Source: Archilochus colubris (taxonomy: Eukaryota; Chordata; Aves; Apodiformes; Trochilidae). Taken from it: a stretch of DNA of 64,000 nucleotides. The notes below the pieces were generated by a model. The model was not told the origin of the DNA. It did no database searches and saw only the letters and a list, made by a program, of their open reading frames with translations. Each line of letters begins with the position of its first letter. Within the stretch, counting starts at the first letter, position 1. The stretch lies in contig CM041086.1 of assembly GCA_023079485.1 (NCBI GenBank), positions 15,322,401 to 15,386,400 of the forward strand, in the 5' to 3' direction. This document shows, piece after piece, positions 1-31,000 of this stretch. Made by a program: the position numbers and the translations under genes.

Positions 1-789
1 GCCCCAGTCAAAGGACATGGAATAAAGGGAACAAAGCTGGCTCCTGCAAGAAGCTGAGCTTCAGAGACTTAGAAAAGGAGTTTTGCATCCCACAAGGACA
101 GAGTAATCCACTATAAATTATTGCAATTAGTTCTTCAGGCACTAGCCTTCACCCACTCCTTTTTTCACTATATAAACCAGATAGTAATATTGAAAGAAAA
201 ATCAATATATTCACTTTGTCCTTTTGTATTAGTAGCATTCAACTTCATGGATAAAAACTAGATGAAACACTGTTTAGCAGAAAAACATATGAGAAATATG
301 TTTTAAAATGAAAATGAATGAACAAATTGTTATCTCCATGTGCCTATTTTTTTTTAAAGAAATCATAGAACTAATAGTAAATAAAGATTATTCCTTATTC
401 ATATTAGGCCTGACTCCACCACTAGTAATCAGGTTGACTGTTAAGTAGCTCCACAAATATTTTTCTTGCTCTCAGTGGAAGTACTTATGTAGGCAAATAG
501 TGCAGGGTCCTGGCAAAAGTGGGAGAATCTGGGCTTCTATGATTCAAGGGTTTATTATTAACAAAACCTTCAGTTGCTCAAACCCCACAGAATAGTTTCA
601 AGTGAGCAGTCAAACCACTACAGAAGGAGAAAAGCACACGTGATAAAGGAGAATGAATAAGCTTAATGACGTGTTGATACACAGCTGATAAGGAAACAAA
701 AACCTACTTAGAAAAAAAAAACAACAAACAGTTGAGTTTTAGTCGAAGTCAGAAGCAGCACCTGCTCTCTTTTCTCTCCCAACATCAAG
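1..789. other. Upstream region of VSIG1
   Basis: AT-rich non-coding sequence ahead of the VSIG1 start codon. I see no conserved open reading frame. A GATA-type site (GATAAG, 687-692) and a CRE-like TGACGT (667-672) lie about 100 bp before the start codon. They could belong to the proximal promoter, but such short motifs occur often by chance. There is no clear TATA box just upstream and no CpG island, which fits a tissue-restricted gene. The transcription start cannot be placed. Confidence 0.5.
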
Positions 790-21259
<20,470 letters not shown>

Positions 21260-24200
21260 AGTTTTAATACAGTTTTCCTTGACAGCTTTGGACCCCTTTA
21301 AACAAAAATTGTTGTCATTGAACTAACATAGAAGCATGACTACATACATCGGCATTTGTATTGTGAACCACTGGGCTGGAGATGGAAACACATGAACTTT
21401 GTGAATAGCAGATTTGGCTTGTAAAGTTAAACACATTTCATTTATGTTCTAGTTATTATTATACATAAGTATAAAAAAGACTTTCATCCACATTTGTCCA
21501 ACCTATTTTGCAAAGTTAGGAAGTAGGCTGAAACATTTAACAAAATAAGAGCTTTCCAGTCAATTATCTGTAAAGCTGTATGTGTCCATCCAGTTCTGAA
21601 CCACAGCAGTCTTCTCCAGAAGCAGTTTTGGCCAACCTCATGTTCCCTGTGCACCCAGAACAACCATCGTGGCCAATACCCTGCAGTCTTTAAAGGATCT
21701 GATTTTGCATGTCAAAAGTAAAAAGAAGTTTCATCAATGTCATTAGAATGGAGAAACAAGATGTTAAGTAAGATGACATGCAGACACAGCTGCTTCTAAA
21801 ACTTAGAATACTGCCTACCCTACAACAAGATTTCATTGATTCCTGTGCTGATTTAAATCTATTTCCAGGCAACTGTCCTATCCACTATGCAACAACCTCA
21901 TGCTATTTTTTTCTCCTGGTTTCTTTCACCCAGTGTAACTTGGACTATTTCTTGTATGTGAAAGTATCCAGGAAGGTAAGTGGTACCTGCATACTCATAG
22001 CCAGCAGCCAAGTAAATACACAAACACATCTTTAAATCCAGGTTTAGGCAGCTTATGAATACTTGTGAAAACTCAATTATTCATCCAAAGAAGCCCACAA
22101 CTTGGCTGACAGTGGGATTCATTTCAAATACTTTCTTCTCTTACATTCCTAGGCATTATTTTACTCTTGCCCTTTGTGGGAAAATACAAGCAACTATCTT
22201 CAGAACATTGCTGTACTTGTGTTAGTTCTCTAAATTCCACAGCTTTCCAACTTCCACATCTCTGCAACTGTGATTGAAGAGGGGAATATATTATGTGGTC
22301 ATCACTGTAATTTTCAAATCTTTCCTTAACCTCACCTCTACAAATTCCTCTGCATGTATTCCTTACCTAACTTGCTACAGTAAGACAGGAGCTTGCAATT
22401 AACATCTAGAGCTAACACAGTCTTGCTAGAACACCACAGGTCTTACATGTGCTAAAAAAGGAGAAATTGCTCGTTACATTAACATCTTTATGTAACAAGA
22501 AAGAACAATTGAACACAAGTTCTAGATTAATGTCTTCTTAAACCTTTAACAACCAGTGTGTATTTAAAAAAAAAATCATACTAAAAAAAAAAGCAAAATT
22601 AAGAAGCTAACTAGATTGCAGGGGGTGAGTAGAGAGGTAAGGAAAACATTTATTTGGAGCTTCTTAACATATTAAGGTATTATTATAAGCCTTTTGGCAG
22701 ATGTTTGTACTTATTATGAAGATCCTCTTCTGTAAAAGTGTTTATTAAAAAAGATGGGCACTGTTCCTAGCTTTCCACTGATGCTCTGGGCAAAGCACAA
22801 GCCAAATGAGGTATTGATCCACGGTGTGTAGCTCAAAAACCCTGCAGGGCTATACAGGATGCAGCAGCATTTTTCAGAACTTGCTTCAGATGTTCTGCAT
22901 GGCCCATTTATCTTCTGATGGAGCAGTGATCATTAACATGGAAACCAGACATTAAGCCAACATTCAAGCCACCATCTCCTAGGGAAGTGGGTTTACAAAG
23001 CTACAGAGCTGTGGTCAGGGGTTTGAGACAACCACAGAGGTTTTTTTGCTATACAAACATCAAGGATGAATGCAGAATTCTAACTTCAGTTTTCCTCATC
23101 TGAAGCTTTCAGCAGTGCCTGCACAACGTACAAGAAGCATTTACTCAGTCAGGTTCCTCCTTCAAGCAAGGTCTGCATGGGCAGAGCTCACTGGACAAGG
23201 AGTTATCCCCCTGCTCTCAATTGCTCCCCTCAGTGAAATTTAACCTGCTTTTTGCTTTCTAGGATAGACTTCAAGTGCTTGGTGAAGAGATCTGTTTGGC
23301 TCTAAGTTTCTTTCTTGCTTATCAAAATAAATTGCATTACCTTAATCCCTACAAGTCAAGCTGGAGAAACTGTCATCTTCCATTTCAACCTTCCCTTGCA
23401 GCTGAAGAACAAGAAGTTGTAATGGATGCTGGGTAATGGATGGCAGAGTTTCATCTGACTTCTTGTTCACACCCCAAATGTAGAATGTTCATTGTTCAAG
23501 AATGTTCAAGTTTAATAAAGTTTTATAACACCAAAGAATGCTGTTTAGGAAAGTTCTTTACTTCACAGAATTTCATCAGCATTGTTTGTGCAGAAGGGTT
23601 TGTCAGAAGTGATCTTACCAACATCAGAACAGAAGGTCACTTTTCAGACTGATCAGTCTCATTAGCTCTGCCTTCTAATAACTTAATACCAGGACTTGCC
23701 ATGGGTAAACAGAGATTAAGCCAGGCTTCTGTTACAAAATAAGATGGCAAACTGCAAGTTTAAGCTCCACATAATGGGAATCAAACACAACAGAAGAAGA
23801 AATTCACAGGAAATAAAATCAGAGTCCAAGTACATCCCAGAGGAGGATCCAGAGACATCCACCAAATGATAGTGTGCTTGAAGAGGCAACCCTAAGCTGT
23901 GGCAGCATTCTGCAGGTACTTCAGTGCACTTACTCAAATACACATATTTAAAGATTCAAAGAAACAGGACAACAACAGAAGAGCTTTAAACACCCAGAGC
24001 TCACTTGAACAGACCAAGACTAAAACTGGATACAATTACCTAAGTAACTGAGCCAGCTCCACAAAGACAGAGGTGTAGTTCAGAATCTGAAGGGAAAGCA
24101 TCAATACACACAAAAACCCCTAACATAAAAATCACACGCAAATCACAAAGGCTGTGGGGAAAAACCCAAAAGACTCTAGAATCAGCTTCCAGAATAAAAG

Positions 24201-24429
24201 TGATTTTAAATTGCTAGAGCATTTTTGGTCCTGTTGTTTGCAAGAAATAATCCTTCTATTAGGGTCTGAAATAGAAGGAATGACTGCATTAATACAGATC
24301 ATACTGTAAACTGAAAGAAAACTGCAAGATTCTTGAAAAATACTTTAAAAATCAGATAACTGTTTAATTAGCAGGAGGTAAAAATAGTTTTTTTGGCACT
24401 CCACTAGAAGGAAACCTAGAGATACAAAC
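21260..24429. other. VSIG1 3' UTR and VSIG1-PSMD10 convergent gap
   Basis: About 3.2 kb between the two stop codons belongs to the tails of two convergent genes. There is no AATAAA close to the VSIG1 stop. The first plus-strand candidates are 23326-23331 and 23514-23519, which would give a 3' UTR of over 2 kb. No coding sequence or repeat element was recognised here. Confidence 0.55.
23514..23519 (+). terminator. VSIG1: Candidate VSIG1 poly(A) signal
   Basis: AATAAA followed by a T-rich stretch. A second AATAAA at 23326 is an alternative. Which one is used cannot be told from sequence. Confidence 0.4.
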
Positions 24430-24435
24430 TTTATT
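24430..24435 (-). terminator. PSMD10: Candidate PSMD10 poly(A) signal
   Basis: TTTATT on the plus strand, AATAAA on the minus strand, about 105 nt past the PSMD10 stop codon. It is the first canonical signal downstream of the gene, implying a short 3' UTR. Confidence 0.55.
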
Positions 24436-24540
24436 ACCATGCTGATGCCATACATGATATCCTAGTTGAACTACCACAACACAAACTTTTCAGTCTTAAA
24501 CACAAGTGAAACAGGGAAGAGAGTCAAGTCCAAGTCCCCA

Positions 24541-27500
24541 CTAGCCTTCCACCATTCTTTTAAGTATGGCTCCCAAGCCACCTTTGGCCACTTTCAGAGG
24601 GGTCAGTTCTTCTTTATTCTCAATGTGAATACTTGCCCCGTGAGACACCAGCAGCTTTGCCTCCTCCACTCTCTCTTCATCGCAGGCTAAATGACTGAAA
24701 TAAGAACAAGAAACCCAGGGCCACTATTAAACACTCCAAGCTTATCAAGAGCAGTAATTATGCCTTGTCAAAATGACAGGGGGAAGATATGCCCTAAAAC
24801 CACAAAGTCACACACAACCAGCTACCTACACAGATTCCAAAGCTTGCTCTCCAGTCAATCTCTTCTCATTAAGCAACTCAAGAACGTTCCTCCTGCTACT
24901 GTCCTCACCACATTAAGACACTTCTTTAGATTAGGATTTGCCTCTACAGGCAGCAAAGATAAGGAGCACACAGTCCAGACTCAAACTGGCAAATGGTAAC
25001 GTCTGTTTGAATGGAGAAAGAGAAACTAAATTGTATGATGCTTAAAAATAATCTCAAAAACTACTGCAAATGCAGCAAAAGATTTCTTTCCATTTGGCAC
25101 ACTACCTCGAGAAGAAATCTTTGTGTTCCAGGGCAAGTATCATGTACAGCTAAAACATACTGCTTGATCATATTCACAGCAAAATCTGGATTCCACTGCA
25201 GAAAAGGTCGAGTTTTGCCATCAACTTCAAAGCAGTTAAGGTTTTACCTTTACAGATTCAAACTGATCTCTAAGGTAATATCAAACACTGAACTGATTGT
25301 ACTTAAATTGCAACTTCTTTTCCTTAGAGAGGTGAAGGACAGAGCAGACCAGCCTAGAGGTTTCCTCCGACTCTGATGTAATTAGCTCGCTTTCCACCCT
25401 CTAGTGGCAACCGAATGTATTGCAAATTATTTCTAAAGGTATTTCACCCTTTTTAAGTAGATGTAGTAGCAAAAAGTATGTGTGTACAGGCACATTTGTG
25501 CAAAACACTAAGTATGAGTTTCTCAAGTCCTTTTTAATTATATGTGTGAAGAAAGGGTGTATTTTGAGGCAATGATAAATTAAAAAAAATATAAAGACAC
25601 TGAAGCACTGGTGTTTTATTTCATAGTGACTACACTATATCAAGCAAAATAAAAATTAAAAAAATTACTTACAGAGGGGTATTCCCTTCAGAGTCCTGTA
25701 TGTCAACAGATGCCTTGTGCTGCAGAAGGATCTGAACCATTTTTAGGTTTCCTTTGGCTGCTGCTCTGTGTAAGGGGGAGGATTTGAAATTATCTGTGGC
25801 ATCCGGATCAGCTCCGTTCTCCAAAAGCATGACTGCAATCTGAACATGGGGAAAGAGGAAGGTGGGGGTGGAAGATTAATATAACTAAACACTCCTTCCA
25901 GGAGCAACTGCACCTCCAGTCACACCTCCTGCCATACCTCCTGCTTATTTTTGGAGGCTGCATAGTGCAGGGGTGTGCAGCCATTCTGATTGACAGCATT
26001 GACATGAGCCCCCTTGGCAATCAGGGCTTTCACAATCTCATCCCGGCCCGCTGAGGCAGCAATGTGTAAGGGAGTCCAACCAGCCTGCAGGGAAACAAAC
26101 AAAAAAAAACCCAAAACACGTTAGGCAAACCAGGAGTTTCAGGCAAAAACCAGGTGTAACCCCAGTACCAACTGGGCTACTTGTTAGTCAGACTGCACAG
26201 GTTCTTAATAGCTTAAAGGTAAATATTATTATCACCAGAGACAGATCTCACATCCTCTCCCATGGCTGTGTTCAGTACCTGACAAAAAGTTACTGTTAAA
26301 GGACAGAAATCACTTCTGTTATGCACTTAGGGACCTTGCAGGGCACTTGGTGCCTGGAGAATCAACAGTAGCTCTTTTTTAAGACATGAGAAAAGTGGTA
26401 GAAAAGGGTGTCCAAAAGTTTATGCAGTCTTTTCCATAGCCTACTGCCACATTCCAAAGGATGGATATGTGAAGATTCTTGTTGGATCCCACCAGGACAA
26501 AATAAAGATAACACAGTATTGGGTACAACTACACAACTGTATTGAACAGAACTGGGAGGCATTAAAATGGTAACTATGAAGCCTAGTTCTGTAGAGAAAG
26601 AGAAGTCAGAGATAAAATTACTAGTTCTGGATCTAGTACTGGGCCAGCATACCAGGGGATGGCTGGTGTTGGTGGAAACCCCCCAAACCAAAGCCCACCA
26701 TCACAGCTCCTTTTCTAGGACTGTTATAGTGAAGTCACCACCCAAAGTTTGCACCTGCAGACCAAGAATTGTTTCTTCTCAGCGAGTCAACAGACTCTGG
26801 CTTTGTGGCTTCCCCTCCTACCAAGGACCTGCCCCTTCTTAAGTCCTTCAGACTGCCTGAGGCAAATGCATACTGGATCCCCTCCATTATAATTACCCTC
26901 CAATTGAACTGAAGGGACAGAATTTCCTTCTTTAAGGACGCCCTCTAGGATGCTTCACAACAGATATAATTGTTTCTGCTATTTCCTCTAGAACAGCAAC
27001 AGCTCATCTTGCAACTGTGAAACCATCAAGCATTTCACCTGCCCTGTAATGCCTTCCCCAATAATAAGAAATCTTCAGGGTAGTTCATGATTTGGCACAA
27101 CGTATTTAGGAGGCTCACACCGAGATAAAGATAACATGAACCCCACCGACCCCCCAGCAACCAAAACACCCCTGGTTTTGCTACCTCGATTGTAAGAACA
27201 GTGCTCCTGAAATTTCTTAACAATAATCAAGATTCAAGAGGTCTCACTGCCCCCTCTTACACCTAAACACTGAAATACATCGGTTTGCCTCTCCTGCGCA
27301 GTTTTTAAAACCTCCCAGAAACCAGGCTGTATCCCCCAGCCGAGAGGAGGGAAGGCGGGAGGTGCTCAGGCGGGAGGTTGCTCAGCCCCCCCGCCGCCGG
27401 GCCCTGCCCTCAGGTGGCTCCTCACAGGGCGGGATAGTGGGGATGGGGATTGTCCCAGGAAAGCTGCGACACTCACATCGTCCTTGTCGCCCACAGGCAC

Positions 27501-27808
27501 GCCGAGACCCAGGAGGAAGTCGGCGACGTCCGTGTGTCCCGCCGAGCAGGCCCAGTGCAGCGCGGTCCGGTTGTCCTGAGGGAAGGAGGGAGCGGGGCTG
27601 AGCGGGCGGCTGACAGGAACCGCCTCACCCGGGACCGGCCCCACAGGCCGCTCGCTCTCTCCCCGCCGCGCAGGGAGCGCCGCAGCCGGCTGACCTGGTC
27701 TGCCTTGGTGGCCAAAGCCCTGTCACGCAGCAGCTGGTCCCGCAGCTCCTCCAGGCGCCCGGTGTAAGCCAGGTTGCAGACCCCCACGTTGGACACCGCA
27801 TCCCCCAT
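24541..27808 (-). CDS. PSMD10: 26S proteasome non-ATPase regulatory subunit 10 (gankyrin)
   Basis: Five exons on the minus strand, 27695-27808, 27477-27575, 25938-26084, 25673-25839 and 24541-24694, join to 226 codons plus TAG, the same length as human gankyrin. Ankyrin repeats fill the protein, with hallmark TALHWACSAGH, TPLHIAASAG and TPLHYAASKN motifs at about residues 42-120. The Rb-binding LxCxE motif is present as LACDE (178-182). The protein ends I-L-K-R-M-V-E-G, as in mammals. From family knowledge it is an assembly chaperone for the proteasome base, binding PSMC4 (Rpt3), and an RB1/MDM2 partner; it acts in cytosol and nucleus. The start was chosen by alignment of the N-terminus (V-S-N-x-x-V-C-N-L-A-Y). 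The frame stays open further upstream only because of the GC-rich promoter. The gene shares a promoter with ATG4A and converges with VSIG1. Confidence 0.98.
24695..25672 (-). other. PSMD10: PSMD10 intron 4
   Basis: About 1 kb phase-2 intron before the last exon, AT-rich and without recognisable elements. Open frames on the plus strand at 24691-25376 have no features of real genes. Confidence 0.7.
26085..27476 (-). other. PSMD10: PSMD10 intron 2
   Basis: A 1.4 kb phase-0 intron between ankyrin repeats. Its 5' end enters the CpG-rich promoter domain and the rest is ordinary sequence. No repeats or exons were seen. Confidence 0.7.
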
Positions 27809-27869
27809 GCTGGCCGCCGCCTCACAGCCTCCCCTCAGAGGCAGGGGCGGTGCTTCGCCTGCTCGCCGG

Positions 27870-27904
27870 CCAATCAGAAGCGCGCCAGGGCCAAGCCGGC
27901 CAAT
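27870..27904 (+). promoter_or_regulatory. Two CCAAT boxes
   Basis: GGCCAATCAGA (core CCAAT 27870-27874) and GGCCAATCGCG (core 27900-27904) lie 30 bp apart in the same orientation, 60-95 bp upstream of the PSMD10 start codon. Both match the NF-Y consensus. The spacing of about three helical turns is compatible with joint binding, which is inference. Confidence 0.7.
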
Positions 27905-27946
27905 CGCGCTTACAGGTCTGCTCCTCTCCCTCCTCGGGACGCGGGG

Positions 27947-27966
27947 GTTGCTGGGATTTGTAGTCC
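27947..27966 (-). promoter_or_regulatory. ZNF143/THAP11-type element (SBS), minus strand
   Basis: On the minus strand it reads GGACTACAAATCCCAGCAAC, a near-perfect match to the ACTACAnnTCCCAG staf-binding-site family. It lies 139 bp upstream of the PSMD10 start codon, pointing towards PSMD10. Confidence 0.8.
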
Positions 27967-28003
27967 AACGGTGCGGAAAGGAGTGCGCCAAAGGGGGCCG
28001 GCG

Positions 28004-28020
28004 GGACTACATCTCCCAGG
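28004..28020 (+). promoter_or_regulatory. ZNF143/THAP11-type element (SBS), plus strand
   Basis: GGACTACATCTCCCAGG, a second match to ACTACAnnTCCCAG, pointing towards ATG4A and ending 68 bp before its start codon. It is inverted relative to the element at 27947-27966, with 37 bp between them. Confidence 0.8.
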
Positions 28021-28088
28021 GTGCCCCGCGCGGCGGCCGTGTTGTGCCTCCGTGTCGGGGCGAGGAGGAGGATGGTGACAGCGGGAGG

Positions 28089-31000
28089 ATGGAGTCCGGT
28101 GAGGGGCGGCGGCAGCGGCAGCGCGGGGGTTCGGGGCGAGGGGGAGGGCGGGACGGCATTTGGACCCTGTCGGTTAGAAGCCAGGCCGGCGGCCCGCCCG
28201 CCCCAGGGGCCGTCAGCGGGGCCAGAGCCTGCGGACTGAGGGGTCAGGCGGGAAAGGAGGTCGGGGGGGGGGGGATCGGTGGTTTCCGCGTCTCTGAGGG
28301 GAGCTCTGAGGGGTGCGGCGGGGAGAGGGTGCGGGGGAGAAGCGGGAGAGCCCGGGAGTCCTTCCCCGGGTGATGTGAGGTGTGACGGGGGAGCCATGGC
28401 CGCCAAGGGGGCCCGCGGCTCCGTGCGGTGCCTGAGGGGGGCGAGGCCGCTCTGGAAGTGCTGGGGGAGAGGATTTCCTCTGTCAGTGAGGGGAGGACTC
28501 TGGTGGAGGTGCCGGAGCACAGAGTAGGAGGTTCTTTGGTCCTAAGGAATAACTTGATGGTGTTTTTTAACAAGTGCCGGGGCTGAGGTGCAGAGGCGGT
28601 GCGAGGGGGGGCCCTGGGGGCTCGAATTGGAGGGGGAGAGAAGGCTCAGCTTCACTTCTGATTGCTGCAATGTGTGTTTTTACATGAAACTGAGGGGGGT
28701 TTGTATGTTTTCCTGATGATTATCCATTCCTTATACTCTACGTATGTGCACTCACTTGAAGAGTAAAACATAATTATGATTGCTTTCAACTTGTGAGTTT
28801 TTGGCAGTATATTCTTTAAGATTGTTACTTAACAGACATTATTTTACATTCATTTTCACACTTGTTTTCTCCCTGAAACAAACCCTGCTTTAATTAGTTA
28901 TCTAAAGATTGATCTTCTTTAAGTAGTATTAGTTATCACAGCCTGGTTTAGGGTTAGAAGGGACCTTTAGAGGTCATCTAGTCCAACCCCATGATCATTT
29001 GTTATTTCCAGCAGACAGGTCTGGCATTGAAAAGTTACGTTAATACATCTTTTATTTTGCTGCGTTTCAAATCCCCAGTTGGGGAGGCAAAACCCAGCCC
29101 TGCTAACACTTTTCACATGCCTGCCATTAAGCAGGAGGCCATAATCTCCCTGAGTGGCAGTACCTGAACACTTGAGATGGAGCATGGGCATGGATGTTAT
29201 GCTGTGATGCCTGGATTGCTTTTCCCTTCCCTCATCTCCTTGAATGAATTCTTGCTCTCCCTGCAGTCATCATGAACTTCAGCTGCTGGCTGCAGTCAGG
29301 CTGCTTATTACCAAGTGTCAGCCATGTTATTCTCTCAGCACTTGCTGAGGATCAAAATAAAAACCAGCCAAGACATTGGATATGTCAGCGTTGGGACAGC
29401 TTGTTAAAGGAAAAGAGTAAACACAGCTGGCAGCACTGTTCAGATGACCCAAAGGCCTTTAAGCTACAGCTAATTCAGTCTGAGAGCTTAAAAGCTGTGC
29501 AGAAAAGAACAAAGGGATAAAATGGGAGTTTTGAGGTTTTTGTGTTCCTCTTCAGTTTTATCTAGGTATGAAAACCAGATCACTATTTTGTCAGACTACT
29601 TAGAAGAATTTCCAGAAACTGATGAGCCTGTGTGGATTCTAGGAAGGCAACATCACCTCAACACAGGTATCTTTAGAATGAAAATTCATCTGAAACCCAT
29701 GGAGCATTCACAGATTCACATGCAGCAGCAGCTCCTGCTTTCCTTATGCTCACTAAATATCTCATGAGAGAAGTTTATTTTTCTCTATCAGTAAGAAACC
29801 AGCTACAAGCAGCAGTATTCATGCTATAATGATGCTGGGTATTTACCACTGTGCTTTCCACCATAATTCATGCAAAAAAATTGTACTTGTAGCAAAGGCA
29901 GATGTGAGGCTGGTCACTTCCCAACATCAAAAGTCTCTGAAGTAGATAAATAAATAACTTTTGGGGAATGTCCAGTATTACTAATGTTGTTTTCTCTTGA
30001 GGGGTGATATCTGCAGCCTGTTATTTGCAACTAAAATTATATTTCAAAATAATAATAATAATAAATTAATTTAGGGCACATACTGTATATGCATGAAAAT
30101 AAATACATGACTTACAGGTCATAGCAGAGTGATTATATATCACATAAAAATAGGATTTCAGAAGTGAATTATGCTCCTTGGGGAGAAGACAAGGGCACCC
30201 TTCTCTGTGACATGTCACAGGCAGTGGCCATCAGCACGGGCAGGGTAATTAGTTGGTACAGACTGTCCCATCAGGGACACAGCCTTGAGCACAGAAAGCT
30301 TCCTTGGTCAGTCTGAGCCACAGCTCAGAGAATGCAGCAAATAAGACTCTTAAGAATTTTTCAGAGCCTTTGGGGTAATTCTGCAAGCACTAAAAACCCC
30401 AAATCTATATTTAATTAAATTTCATATTATTAACCTTTCTTAAAATGACTTTGTCCTGGGTTTGGAGGTGATGCATAATTCCATGTTTGTTGGCTTGTAG
30501 GAATTCCTCACCTTAACCTGCTTTACCAGTTCTTTCTTGAGGACATAGCTCTGCATAGTTGTTCCATCCAAGCTGGGCATAGTCATTCCAAACACCTGGT
30601 AAAACTTCATTGGCTAAGAAGTATTTTATCCTCAGTACTTTAATCCACAGTCTATAAAAACCTGTGCTCAAACAGCTAAAACGTGTTTCAAGTGTTAAGG
30701 GTCTTGTGTGTACAAGCTCAGACAAGTCCTTCGTGGACTTTAGATACTGACTGCATGGGAAAAATGATAATTTTTCAGTTTTAAAAGTTTGTTTTAATAA
30801 ATAATTTCTTCCCTCTTAATAATATTTCAGACAAATCTAAATTTTTGTTGGATATCAGTGCTCGTCTCTGGTTTACCTATAGAAGAAAGTTTTCTCCTAT
30901 TGGTGAGTATGCAGCAGCCCAGCTGCCTTGTTATAAATGAGATGGCAGGATTAGTGATGTCATCGTGGACTGAAGAATTATTTTTACAGTATTGGCACAG

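Larger units (their letters stand above)
27330..28650. promoter_or_regulatory. CpG island, bidirectional PSMD10/ATG4A promoter
   Basis: A sharply bounded GC- and CpG-rich domain in an otherwise AT-rich window covers exons 1-2 of PSMD10, exon 1 of ATG4A and the 280 bp between their start codons. No TATA box is seen. Such head-to-head CpG-island promoters are typical of housekeeping gene pairs, and the opposite orientation of proteasome and autophagy genes is clear from the coding exons. Exact edges are by eye. Confidence 0.9.

Noticed and set aside
27473..27991. N-terminally extended PSMD10 frame from 27991
   Set aside because: The frame is open only because of GC-rich promoter sequence and covers the CCAAT boxes. 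The start at 27808 matches the known gankyrin N-terminus.
27774..28373. Long frames on both strands over the CpG island (up to about 230 codons)
   Set aside because: Arg/Gly/Pro-rich translations of a CpG island with few stop codons. They overlap real exons 1 of PSMD10 and ATG4A in wrong frames.
29272..29520. 82-codon frame just before ATG4A exon 2, considered as an alternative first exon
   Set aside because: It stops before exon 2 and has no donor that would join exon 2 in the ATG4A frame. Composition is unremarkable.
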